A stretch of 10,101 bases of DNA, taken from positions 1-10,101 of the forward strand of contig CALYTA010000015.1 in the NCBI GenBank assembly GCA_945486175.1, written 5' to 3'. Shown here in pieces: positions 1 to 6,329 of the stretch. This DNA comes from an uncultured Clostridia bacterium (GTDB lineage Bacteria > Bacillota > Clostridia > Oscillospirales > Butyricicoccaceae). Each line of letters starts with the position of its first letter. The first letter of the stretch is position 1. The translations under genes and the position numbers were made by a program. The notes under the pieces were generated by a model that was given only the letters and a program-made list of their open reading frames with translations, was not told the DNA's origin and made no database searches.

Positions 1-698
1 CGGAGGAGGATTTCCTGTCGGCGGAGCTGTGCTGTGTCCCGGCATTTAGGGCGTGCGATATCGGTTTTGACCGCTCGTTTGTCGGCGGCTATGGACATGA
101 TGACCGCGTGTGCTCCTATCCGGCGGCAACTGCCCTGCTTGATCTGGAGGAAATCCCGGACAAGACCGCAATGACCATCCTTGTGGATAAGGAGGAAATC
201 GGTTCGGACGGCGTGACCGGCATGCAGTCCAAGTTCTTCGACACACTGGTTGCTGATCTGTGCCGTGCGGATGGCGTGCTGTTTGACGAGTGCATTGAGC
301 GCTCCATCTGCCTGTCCGCCGATGTGTGCAACGCATTTGACCCGAACTATCCGGCAGTTTCCGAAAAGCGCAACGATGCGCGCGCAAACTGCGGCGTCGC
401 ACTGGTCAAATATACCGGCTCGCGCGGCAAATCCGGCTCGTCGGACGCAACGGCAGAGCTGATGGCAAAAATGCGCCATTGCTTCAATAAAAACGGTGTC
501 ATCTGGCAGACCGGCCAGCTCGGCAAGGTCGATCAGGGCGGCGGCGGCACGGTCGCGATGTTTATGGCGAACCGCAATATTGACACCGTCGATTGCGGCG
601 TGCCGGTGCTGTGCATGCATGCACCGTTTGAGGTCATCGCAAAGCTCGACCTGTTTGCGGCATATAACGGCTTCAAGGCGTTTTATGGCATGAAATAA
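1..698 (+). CDS. M18 family zinc aminopeptidase, C-terminal part (5' end outside the window)
   Basis: This is the last ~231 residues of a protein whose family is usually about 430-470 aa, so the N-terminal half lies left of the window; the open frame begins at base 3 with no start needed. M18 enzymes are cytosolic dizinc exopeptidases that remove N-terminal residues from peptides. Visible family signatures are GGYGHDDRVCSYPA (bases ~90-131), DKEEIGSDGVTGMQS with the catalytic and metal-binding Glu pair (bases 192-197), LSADVCNAFDPNY with a probable metal-binding Asp, and CMHAPFEVIAKLD near the end, whose His (618-620) is the expected metal ligand. The stop is TAA at 696-698. It is followed 26 bases later by a terminator hairpin, so this is the last gene of its transcript. 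Substrate preference cannot be read from the sequence. The family assignment is firm. Confidence 0.93.
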   Translation, partial: EEDFLSAELCCVPAFRACDIGFDRSFVGGYGHDDRVCSYPAATALLDLEEIPDKTAMTILVDKEEIGSDGVTGMQSKFFDTLVADLCRADGVLFDECIERSICLSADVCNAFDPNYPAVSEKRNDARANCGVALVKYTGSRGKSGSSDATAELMAKMRHCFNKNGVIWQTGQLGKVDQGGGGTVAMFMANRNIDTVDCGVPVLCMHAPFEVIAKLDLFAAYNGFKAFYGMK

Positions 699-723
699 GC
701 AACAAAATAACCCAAACAATGTA

Positions 724-760
724 AATGCCCGCAGAATCGGAAGGTTCTGCGGGCATTTTG
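724..760 (+). terminator. Rho-independent terminator of the M18 gene
   Basis: A perfect 13-bp stem (724-736 with 745-757) has an 8-base loop and a GC-rich core (GCCCGCAGAA / TTCTGCGGGC), and runs straight into TTTT. It begins 26 bases after the M18 stop codon. The U-tract is short, so termination may be partial. Confidence 0.82.
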
Positions 761-786
761 TATTGTGTGAAACGGAAAAAGCTGTG

Positions 787-1109
787 TGGGCAGCGCGCCC
801 AGCCGAACGCATACAAAAACCCGCCGGACGCGTTTGTCCGGCGGGTTTGCAGTATCCTCAATGAAACGACCGTTGGGGCAGACTGACGGACCATCCGTCC
901 GGCATGTCTGCGGTGCGCGGGAGGTCATCGAAGCAAAGTCCGTTTTGCTCCGGTATTCTTTATAAAAAGAATACCAGCCGCCCACTCCCTTGCTTCTCCT
1001 CTCCAAAACACAACCGCTGTGCTGAGTTGTGTTTTGGCAGCGCTCCTGTACAGGAGCACAACACTGGGTTTTCTTTTGCCTACTTTTCTTTTCCCTAAAA
1101 AGAAAAGTA
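787..1109. repeat. Hairpin-rich intergenic region (chain of inverted repeats)
   Basis: The 414 bases between the convergent M18 and citrate synthase genes hold no credible gene but a dense series of inverted repeats. After the M18 terminator come: 787-801 (5-bp stem), 817-829/836-848 (13 bp), 878-883/906-911 enclosing 885-890/894-899 (two nested 6-bp stems), 932-937/944-949 (6 bp), 952-961/966-975 (10 bp), 1003-1014/1026-1037 (12 bp, perfect), 1042-1057 (16-base perfect palindrome GCTCCTGTACAGGAGC), and 1081-1092/1098-1109 (12 bp). Stems and loops differ in sequence, so this is not a tandem repeat or a CRISPR. It may be a composite intergenic repeat that recurs elsewhere in the genome, or a structured 3' UTR of citrate synthase. 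The 64-aa open frame at 904-1098 lacks a ribosome site and is probably not a gene. Confidence 0.7.
812..848 (-). terminator. Probable terminator for leftward transcription from citrate synthase
   Basis: A perfect 13-bp stem (AAACCCGCCGGAC at 817-829 with 836-848) has a 6-base loop. Read on the minus strand it is followed by a T-rich tail (TTTTTGTAT), while on the plus strand only the three T of the stem follow. It therefore fits best as a leftward terminator, about 265 bases beyond the citrate synthase stop. That would give the transcript a long structured 3' UTR. It could also act weakly in both directions. Confidence 0.6.
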
Positions 1110-1112
1110 CGG

Positions 1113-2477
1113 TCAGCGATCTGAAATGGGGATGTACTTGGCGCGGGAGATGATCGGTTTGTAAGCCGGACGGATGATCTTGCCGCCGGTGACGGTTTCC
1201 TCGATGCGGTGCGCCAGCCAGCCGACAATGCGGGCAGTGGCGAACAGCGGGGTAAACATCTCGGACGGGATGCCGAGCATCTGATAAACCAGACCGGAAT
1301 ACATATCGACATTGGCACACATAATCTTGTGCTCGCCGCGGACGCGGTAGAATGCTTCCGGTGCAAGGCGTTCGGTCAGCTCAATCAGATTAAATTCGCG
1401 CTCAAAGCCCTTCTGAGCCGCGAGCGGACGGGCAGTATTCTTCAGTGCAACGGCACGCGGGTCGGACAGTGTGTAAACCGCATGGCCCATGCCGTAAATC
1501 AGGCCGGAGCCATCGCCGGCTTCCTTGCGCAGAATCTTGCACAGATAATCCAGAACCTCATCTTCATCTTCCCAGTTGGAGATATTCTCCTTCATCTCCT
1601 CAAACTGCTTGCAGACGCGCAGGTTTGCACCGCCGTGGCGCGGGCCCTTCAGCGAGCCGATGGAGGCGGCAATGGCAGAATAGGTATCTGTCGCGGAGGA
1701 AGAGACAACACGGGTTGTAAATGCCGAGTTGTTGCCGCCGCCGTGCTCTGCATGAATAATCAGGCAGCGGTCAAGCAGCATCGCTTCCTCACGGGTGAAC
1801 ATGCCGTCCGGACGGATCAGGCTCAGGATATTTTCCGCCGTGGTATAATTGCGGTCCGGCATGTGCAGGAACATCGATGCATTATCAAAATAACGGCGCT
1901 TTGCCTGATAGGCATGCGAAATAATAACCGGGAACTTTGCAATCAGATTGACCGACTGGCGCACAATATTTTCCAGGCTGGTGTCATCCGGATTGGGATC
2001 ATAGGAATACAATGCCAGCGTGGAAACCGCCAGCTTGTTCATAATATCACGGCTCGGAGCGCGCATGATAACATCTTCCGTAAAGCCGTCCGGCAGGGAA
2101 CAGGCATCTGCCAGCAGGTCGGTAAACGCATCCAGCTCCTCCTGATTCGGCAGGCTGCCGGAGAGAAGCAGATAAGAGGTCTCAGCAAAACCAAAGCGAT
2201 CCTCGGAATCAAAGCCGTCAAGCAGGTCATACAGGTTATGTCCGCGATACGTCAGGCGGCCTTCAATCGGTTCGACTTCGCCCTCATTTACCATATAACC
2301 ATGTACATTGGATACACAGGTAATGCCGGCGAGTACGCCTGTGCCGTCTGCATTGCGCAGGCCGCGTTTGACGCCATACTTGCTGAACATCTTGGACTGA
2401 ATCAGGTTATTATCCTGAAATTCGCCGCATAGACTGTCTATGACCTGAGAATCCATATTTTTCATCATGTCAACCAT
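1113..2477 (-). CDS. gltA: Citrate synthase (Si type)
   Basis: This 454-aa protein condenses acetyl-CoA with oxaloacetate to citrate in the cytosol. In many anaerobic Clostridia this feeds the oxidative branch toward 2-oxoglutarate and glutamate. The catalytic triad of the family is visible: His281 in GPRHGGAN, His332 in GMGHAVYT and Asp391 in ANVDMYSG. HAEHGG (His242, His245) and SDPRA (Arg341) match substrate-contacting segments. Length is slightly above the usual ~370-440 aa, mostly from an N-terminal extension of about 40 residues before GVLAGIT. The start at 2477 is supported by GAGGTG placed 7 bases upstream; Met4, Met5 and Met8 lie too far from it. It is not the Re-type enzyme, which is related to isopropylmalate synthase. 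No aconitase or isocitrate dehydrogenase gene adjoins it, and it appears monocistronic, transcribed from the promoter at 2569-2597. Confidence 0.96.
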   Translation of the reverse strand: MVDMMKNMDSQVIDSLCGEFQDNNLIQSKMFSKYGVKRGLRNADGTGVLAGITCVSNVHGYMVNEGEVEPIEGRLTYRGHNLYDLLDGFDSEDRFGFAETSYLLLSGSLPNQEELDAFTDLLADACSLPDGFTEDVIMRAPSRDIMNKLAVSTLALYSYDPNPDDTSLENIVRQSVNLIAKFPVIISHAYQAKRRYFDNASMFLHMPDRNYTTAENILSLIRPDGMFTREEAMLLDRCLIIHAEHGGGNNSAFTTRVVSSSATDTYSAIAASIGSLKGPRHGGANLRVCKQFEEMKENISNWEDEDEVLDYLCKILRKEAGDGSGLIYGMGHAVYTLSDPRAVALKNTARPLAAQKGFEREFNLIELTERLAPEAFYRVRGEHKIMCANVDMYSGLVYQMLGIPSEMFTPLFATARIVGWLAHRIEETVTGGKIIRPAYKPIISRAKYIPISDR

Positions 2478-2499
2478 TAGGGATCACCTCATTGTTCGG

Positions 2500-2527
2500 G
2501 CATCCGCTGTTGCACAAGCAGGGATGC
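2500..2527 (-). other. Hairpin in the citrate synthase leader
   Basis: GCATCC (2500-2505) pairs with GGATGC (2522-2527), extended inside by CTG/CAG (2507-2509 with 2519-2521) next to a bulged base. It lies in the ~85-nt 5' UTR between the promoter and the ribosome site. No T-tract follows, so it is not a terminator. It could be an mRNA-stabilising or regulatory stem, or a protein-binding site. The function is unknown. Confidence 0.35.
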
Positions 2528-2568
2528 TCCTGTACAAAGGCGGAGGGGGAGTTTTTTATATGAATTAT

Positions 2569-2597
2569 ATATTACATCAATCCTGCAAATATGTCAA
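2569..2597 (-). promoter_or_regulatory. Promoter of citrate synthase (vegetative sigma type)
   Basis: On the minus strand a perfect TTGACA (2592-2597) is followed by a 17-base spacer and TAATAT (2569-2574). This is a near-consensus housekeeping promoter. Transcription should start near 2562, giving a leader of about 85 nt before the gltA ATG. Confidence 0.85.
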
Positions 2598-2632
2598 ATA
2601 TAGTCCTTTATGGGACAGGAAGGAGATAAACC

Positions 2633-3691
2633 GTGAAACGCTTCTTTTTATTGGGTATCATTGTCATATTTCTGGTCTATATTGCTCCTCTCGGGTTTCA
2701 ATTTTACCAAAACAGTCAGGCTGCCGGGGAAACCATTCATACCGTTAAAAATGTAGAAATTACACAGGATCCGCAGGCTTCGGATGGTCAAAATGCAGAA
2801 AATACCATGCAGGAACAGGCTCAGGAGGGTGAAACACAGGCACAGGGCACGACGATCACCGTGTCTGTGAATGGAACGGTGCGTGAAATGGCGCTGGAGG
2901 ACTATGTAGCGGGTGCCGTGGCGGCGGAAATGCCCGCATCATTCCCTGAGGAGGCACTCAAGGCACAGGCTGTGGCGGCACGCACCTATGCCGTGTACAA
3001 ACAGTCACTCGGAACAGATGACACCCATCCGGATGCCGTTGTGTGTGATGATTATACACATTGCGCCGCTTTTGTCGATCTGGACAGCGGTGCGGAGGAT
3101 TTGTGGGGCAAAAATGCGGATGAATGGACCGAAAAAGTGAAAAAAGCCGCCGACGCGACTGCCGGAAAAATTGTCACCTATGACGGCAAGGCCATTGCCG
3201 CTGTTTTCCATGCGGCGTCAGCGGAATACACCGAAGCGGCAGTCAGCGTATGGGGTTCGGACATCCCATACCTGTCCAGCGTTGAGAGTACAGGCGATGA
3301 TGCCTGCCCGAAATATGACGCTTCTGTGACGCTGGGCGCGGAGGAATTCCGCCAGATTATGCTGGGCAAGTATCCGGATATCAACCTCACCGGACTGCCG
3401 AAGACCTGGTTTACCGATATCCAGTCGTCAGATGCGGGTGGCGTGACATCGTGTAAAATCGGCGGAAAGGAGCTCAAGGGCACAGAGGTGCGTGAGCTGT
3501 TTGAGCTGAATTCCACCCACTTTACCATCAGCACGACGGATACCTCCATTACGTTTCATACCGAGGGCTATGGGCACGGCGTCGGCATGAGCCAGTACGG
3601 TGCAAAGAGCATGGCGGAGGACGGAAAAACCTATGAAGACATCCTGCTGCACTATTACACCGGCACGAAAATTTCCGACATCACCTCATAA
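2633..3691 (+). CDS. spoIID: SpoIID-type lytic transglycosylase (stage II sporulation protein D)
   Basis: In sporulating Bacillota, SpoIID is a membrane-anchored enzyme that cleaves glycan strands of septal peptidoglycan, together with SpoIIM and SpoIIP, to drive forespore engulfment. This 352-aa protein has an N-terminal membrane segment (residues ~4-20), a Glu/Gln/Thr-rich linker (~32-72), and the SpoIID domain from ~73 to the end. The segment ALEDYVAGAVAAEMPASFP carries the expected catalytic Glu99. His132, Cys138 and Cys144 have the i, i+6, i+12 spacing of the zinc ligands described for Clostridioides difficile SpoIID. GYGHGVGMSQYGA (312-324) and HYYTGT close the domain. One departure: the usual S.SGG.T segment reads ASAEYT (195-200). 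The start is GTG at 2633, with AAGGAG seven bases upstream. No clear sporulation sigma promoter was found. A vegetative SpoIID-domain protein remains possible. The gene ends flush against the convergent HAD gene. Confidence 0.88.
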   Translation: MKRFFLLGIIVIFLVYIAPLGFQFYQNSQAAGETIHTVKNVEITQDPQASDGQNAENTMQEQAQEGETQAQGTTITVSVNGTVREMALEDYVAGAVAAEMPASFPEEALKAQAVAARTYAVYKQSLGTDDTHPDAVVCDDYTHCAAFVDLDSGAEDLWGKNADEWTEKVKKAADATAGKIVTYDGKAIAAVFHAASAEYTEAAVSVWGSDIPYLSSVESTGDDACPKYDASVTLGAEEFRQIMLGKYPDINLTGLPKTWFTDIQSSDAGGVTSCKIGGKELKGTEVRELFELNSTHFTISTTDTSITFHTEGYGHGVGMSQYGAKSMAEDGKTYEDILLHYYTGTKISDITS

Positions 3692-4498
3692 TCACAGTGA
3701 AAGATCCAGCTCGCGGCAGATGGTGCGCACAACGCCTGCGTCGTTGTTGTGCCCGCCTGTGCGGGGGAACAGCTCAAGCAGCTTCGGATGTGAATTTTCC
3801 ATGGCGTACGCGTGTCCGGCGGCCTGTAACAGTTCGATATCGTTGAGATAATCGCCGAACGCCATGCAGCGCGCCGGGGAAACCTGCATCTGTTCCAGCA
3901 TGCCGCGCAGAGCGGCGCCCTTGTTGACCGATGCATTCATGACATCCACCCAGCAGTCACCGGACAGCGCGACCTGCATGCGGCCGGCAAACGGGAGAAG
4001 TGCGGGATAAGACACATGCTCTGCATCGTGGCTGTGGAACACGGCAATTTTGCAGATGCGGTCACGTTCCAGACAGGCCAGCACATCATCGACCTGTTCC
4101 AGACGCGCGTAATACATGTTGCTGTGTACGCTCAGTTCATCTACCATATCTTCGAGATAGGCGCACTTTGCGCCGCACAGGATTGGATAGCAGCCGGGCG
4201 TGCGGCGCAGGACATCCACCACGGCGCGCACATCCTCCGGAGGAATTTCATCAATCGAACAGATTTCACCGTTCCGCACAGTCAGCGCGCCATTTTCCGC
4301 GATATAGTCCACGCGGTCAGCCATGCCGTCCGGCAGCTGTTCGCGGATGTTGTAATACTGCCGCCCGCTGGCGGCGATAAAACGGATGCCGCGCCGGTCA
4401 AGCTCATCCAGCAGGGCGGGGAACTGCTCCGGCAGGCGCTTGTGGTCGTCCAGCAGCGTGCCGTCAAAATCGGAAACAATTACATCAATATCTAACAT
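3692..4498 (-). CDS. Cof-type HAD-superfamily phosphatase
   Basis: This 268-aa soluble hydrolase belongs to HAD subfamily IIB (Cof/YidA-like), magnesium-dependent phosphatases acting on sugar phosphates, nucleotides or similar small phosphoesters. All four HAD motifs are present: DFDGT with nucleophile Asp10 and acid/base Asp12; SGR (44-46); Lys193 in NKGAAL; and GDYLND (215-220) with the metal-binding acids. The alpha/beta cap domain occupies about residues 80-185. The length is normal for the family. The start at 4498 is backed by AAAGGA seven bases upstream, and a promoter with consensus spacing lies at 4562-4590. It is transcribed toward spoIID, and the two stop codons abut with no base between them. 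The substrate cannot be predicted from the sequence. Confidence 0.93.
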   Translation of the reverse strand: MLDIDVIVSDFDGTLLDDHKRLPEQFPALLDELDRRGIRFIAASGRQYYNIREQLPDGMADRVDYIAENGALTVRNGEICSIDEIPPEDVRAVVDVLRRTPGCYPILCGAKCAYLEDMVDELSVHSNMYYARLEQVDDVLACLERDRICKIAVFHSHDAEHVSYPALLPFAGRMQVALSGDCWVDVMNASVNKGAALRGMLEQMQVSPARCMAFGDYLNDIELLQAAGHAYAMENSHPKLLELFPRTGGHNNDAGVVRTICRELDLSL

Positions 4499-4561
4499 AA
4501 AAACGTCCTTTCCGGGCTGGTTTTGCCATAAAACAGAGAATGAAATTGCAATGACAGCCCC

Positions 4562-4590
4562 ATTGTAGCATGAAATGCGGCACAGCTCAA
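4562..4590 (-). promoter_or_regulatory. Promoter of the HAD phosphatase gene
   Basis: On the minus strand TTGAGC (4585-4590), a 17-base spacer and TACAAT (4562-4567), preceded by TGC as an extended -10, make a good housekeeping promoter. The transcript would start near 4555, leaving a leader of ~57 nt. Confidence 0.8.
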
Positions 4591-4622
4591 CCGGCTGCCC
4601 TGCACTGCCGGAGAAAAATCCG

Positions 4623-4648
4623 CCTCCCTTTTATCAGGGAGGTTTTTT
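4623..4648 (+). terminator. Rho-independent terminator between two divergent promoters
   Basis: CCTCCCT (4623-4629) pairs with AGGGAGG (4636-4642) and is followed at once by TTTTTT (4643-4648), a classical plus-strand terminator. No plus-strand gene precedes it before spoIID, which ends 930 bases upstream, because the interval is the HAD gene on the other strand. It therefore either stops plus-strand read-through coming from spoIID or shields the downstream promoter from antisense transcripts. In the minus direction a looser T-run (CGGATTTTT) also follows the stem, so some bidirectional activity is possible. Confidence 0.78.
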
Positions 4649-4675
4649 GCTGCCAGATTCTGTTCACCAAAAGTA

Positions 4676-4705
4676 CAGACATTTTGCACGCGGACATGGT
4701 ATAAT
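4676..4705 (+). promoter_or_regulatory. Promoter of the ModE-like / NAGPA / rsmF gene run
   Basis: A perfect TATAAT (4700-4705) is preceded by TGG, forming an extended -10. The -35 is weak: CAGACA (4676-4681) with an 18-base spacer. Transcription should start near 4712, some 30 nt before the first start codon. The 13-base core TGGTATAATAAAA (4697-4709) recurs exactly at the promoter at 8278-8290. Confidence 0.78.
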
Positions 4706-4741
4706 AAAATTCACACGTACAATGCAAAGGAGAGATGGGCA

Positions 4742-5098
4742 ATGGAACCATTGCGATATGACCTGCGTTTGCGGCTGTTCCGCGACCAGAAATTTTTCGG
4801 CCCCGGTGTCGCGGAGCTGATGCACGGCGTTGAGAACCGCGGGTCCATCCGCGCTGCCTGCCGCGAAATGGGCATGGCATATTCCAAGGCATGGAAAATC
4901 CTCAACCGCGCGGAGGATGATCTGGGGTTTGCCCTGCTGGACCGCGAAGCGGGCGGCAGCGGCGGCGGCAATGCCGCATTGACACCGGAGGGAAAGGAAT
5001 TTCTGCGGCGGTATGACGCCTTTGTACATGCCGTCCAGCAGGAGTCCGACCGGCTGTATGACGAATATTTTGGCGATATGGAGGACCTGGACGAATGA
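4742..5098 (+). CDS. Single-domain ModE-like winged-helix transcriptional regulator
   Basis: This 118-aa DNA-binding protein matches the N-terminal domain of ModE, the molybdate-responsive regulator. A helix-turn-helix spans about residues 34-58 (GSIRAACREMGMAYSKAWK). The glycine-rich wing GGSGGGNAALTPEG (71-84) follows, where ModE has a similar Gly-rich stretch. The C-terminal TOBE/MOP molybdate-binding domains of full ModE are absent; only an acidic, probably helical tail remains. Any ligand sensing must therefore work differently, or the protein is constitutive. The start at 4742 has AAAGGAG at good spacing; the ATG at 4735 is out of frame. The stop overlaps the start of the next gene by 4 bases (ATGA), which suggests translational coupling. 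No molybdate transport or molybdopterin genes are nearby. It may control its own gene run, but no operator is evident. Confidence 0.88.
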   Translation: MEPLRYDLRLRLFRDQKFFGPGVAELMHGVENRGSIRAACREMGMAYSKAWKILNRAEDDLGFALLDREAGGSGGGNAALTPEGKEFLRRYDAFVHAVQQESDRLYDEYFGDMEDLDE

Positions 5099-6126
5099 GG
5101 AAGAAACTTCCGGTCTGGGCGCTGGTGCTGCTCGATCTCGCGGCGGCAGCCGCCTGTGTGGGCGCTGTGCTGCTCGTGACCTATATCCTGCCGCAGGGCA
5201 GCGCCGTCGTGCAGGAACAGGACAGCGCTTTGCAGCAGCAGTTTACGCTTCCCTCACAGGCGGGCAGCGGTGAGACAACTGATGGGCTCGGCATCGCGCC
5301 TGCCAGCACCAACGACTGGAGCCATGCGGATACATCGTCACTGGCGGCAGACCAGAGTGAAATTGACGCATTCCGCGCGGCGGAGAAAACGCGCGAAACC
5401 GTGCAGGAATATACGGGAAAAACATCGGAAATCGCAATCGAAAAGGTATCTTGTACGGTGGACGGCGAGCCGCTGGTGTACTTTGCCGCGGATATCTATG
5501 TGACCTCCACGCGCTGTATCAAAACCGCGTTTGCCCAGTCCACCTATGGGCGCAACATCCGTGATTATGTCGACCGCATGGCGCGCGACAACAACGCCCT
5601 GTTTGCGGTTTCCGGCGATTCCTACGGCGAGAGCAGCCGCACCTGTGTCATCCGCAACGGCACGCTGTACAGCAGTGATCCAGGCACGTCGGATGTCTGT
5701 GTGCTGTATCTGGACGGCACGATGAAGACCTACAGCGCCACACAGTTCGACGCGGAGCAGGCAGTTCAGGACGGCACCTGGCAGGTATGGACCTTCGGCC
5801 CCGCCCTGCTGGACAGCGGCGAAATTCCGGACTCGTTCCATTCGACCGAATATCTGAATAAGATAAACCCGCGCTGTGCCATCGGCTATATTGCGCCGGG
5901 GCATTATCTGTTTGTCCTCGTGGACGGCAGGCAGGACGGCTATTCGGCAGGCGCGACGATGTCCCAGCTCGCCGCACTCATGCAGGAGGAAGGCTGCCAG
6001 ACCGCCTATAATCTGGATGGCGGCAAATCGGCGGTCATGTACTATGGCGGCGACTGGGTCAACCATCCGATCAGCATGGGGCGTGAAATCAGCGACTGCA
6101 TTTATATCGCCGCAGAGGAGGAATGA
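5095..6126 (+). CDS. Membrane-anchored phosphodiester glycosidase (NAGPA) family protein
   Basis: This 343-aa protein has a short basic N-terminus, one membrane segment (residues ~7-31), an extracellular linker (~35-115), and a C-terminal domain of the NAGPA (phosphodiester alpha-N-acetylglucosaminidase / DUF2233) family. Characterised family members cleave sugar phosphodiesters, and bacterial ones are often linked to exopolysaccharide or wall-polymer metabolism. Family landmarks are an FAVSGDSYG segment (170-178), INPRCAIGY (257-265), LVDGRQDGYSAGATMSQLA (274-292) and AYNLDGGKSAVMYYGG (304-319), the last carrying the typical LDGG..S motif. The predicted position is outside the membrane, anchored by the N-terminal helix. 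Translation is coupled to the upstream regulator (4-base overlap), and the next small gene starts 4 bases after the stop. The substrate is unknown; a role on cell-wall glycopolymers is inference. Confidence 0.87.
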   Translation: MRKKLPVWALVLLDLAAAAACVGAVLLVTYILPQGSAVVQEQDSALQQQFTLPSQAGSGETTDGLGIAPASTNDWSHADTSSLAADQSEIDAFRAAEKTRETVQEYTGKTSEIAIEKVSCTVDGEPLVYFAADIYVTSTRCIKTAFAQSTYGRNIRDYVDRMARDNNALFAVSGDSYGESSRTCVIRNGTLYSSDPGTSDVCVLYLDGTMKTYSATQFDAEQAVQDGTWQVWTFGPALLDSGEIPDSFHSTEYLNKINPRCAIGYIAPGHYLFVLVDGRQDGYSAGATMSQLAALMQEEGCQTAYNLDGGKSAVMYYGGDWVNHPISMGREISDCIYIAAEEE

Positions 6127-6130
6127 ACGG

Positions 6131-6328
6131 ATGAAGATCATCAAAGCCCTGCTCCCGCATGCGACAATTGTGCTGTCGATCACATTTGTCGTACTGTGGA
6201 TTCTGGATTATTTTAACCCCATGATGCAGTTCCTGACCGGCAGCGTGCCGAAGGCACTCATGCTGGTGCTGTTGCTGTGCGCGATTGCGACGGGGATTTT
6301 AACGGTCTATTACCAGCGGAAGGAGTAA
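6131..6328 (+). CDS. Small two-helix membrane protein of unknown function
   Basis: This 65-aa protein, starting MKIIKALLPH, consists almost entirely of two hydrophobic segments: about residues 9-28 (ending WILDYF) and 41-61 (ALMLVLLLCAIATGILTVYY), with a short loop (NPMMQFLTGSVPK) and a basic QRKE tail. The ATG at 6131 follows AGGAGG with a 9-base gap and lies 4 bases after the glycosidase stop. Longer upstream starts in this frame would overlap the glycosidase gene heavily and are not credible. The ribosome site of the next gene sits within its last codons. I do not recognise the family. Its tight position between the glycosidase and rsmF genes suggests co-expression, and it could be a membrane partner of the glycosidase (inference). 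Confidence 0.75.
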   Translation: MKIIKALLPHATIVLSITFVVLWILDYFNPMMQFLTGSVPKALMLVLLLCAIATGILTVYYQRKE

Positions 6329-6329
6329 C

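Noticed and set aside
904..1098. 64-aa open frame in the hairpin-rich intergenic region
   Set aside because: No ribosome site precedes it and the sequence is interrupted by several inverted repeats, so the reading frame is probably accidental.
787..1109. Possible CRISPR array
   Set aside because: The inverted repeats differ in sequence, length and spacing; there is no recurring direct repeat and no cas gene.
1209..2432. 407-aa open frame on the plus strand opposite citrate synthase
   Set aside because: It is entirely antisense to a clearly conserved citrate synthase; the translation shows no family signature and there is no convincing ribosome site.
2565..2605. Sporulation sigma (SigE-like) promoter for spoIID
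   Set aside because: AT-rich stretches exist, but none fits the -35 and -10 with correct spacing well enough to call.
5338..6183. 281-aa minus-strand open frame opposite the NAGPA-family gene
   Set aside because: It is antisense to a recognised domain with no recognisable motif of its own.
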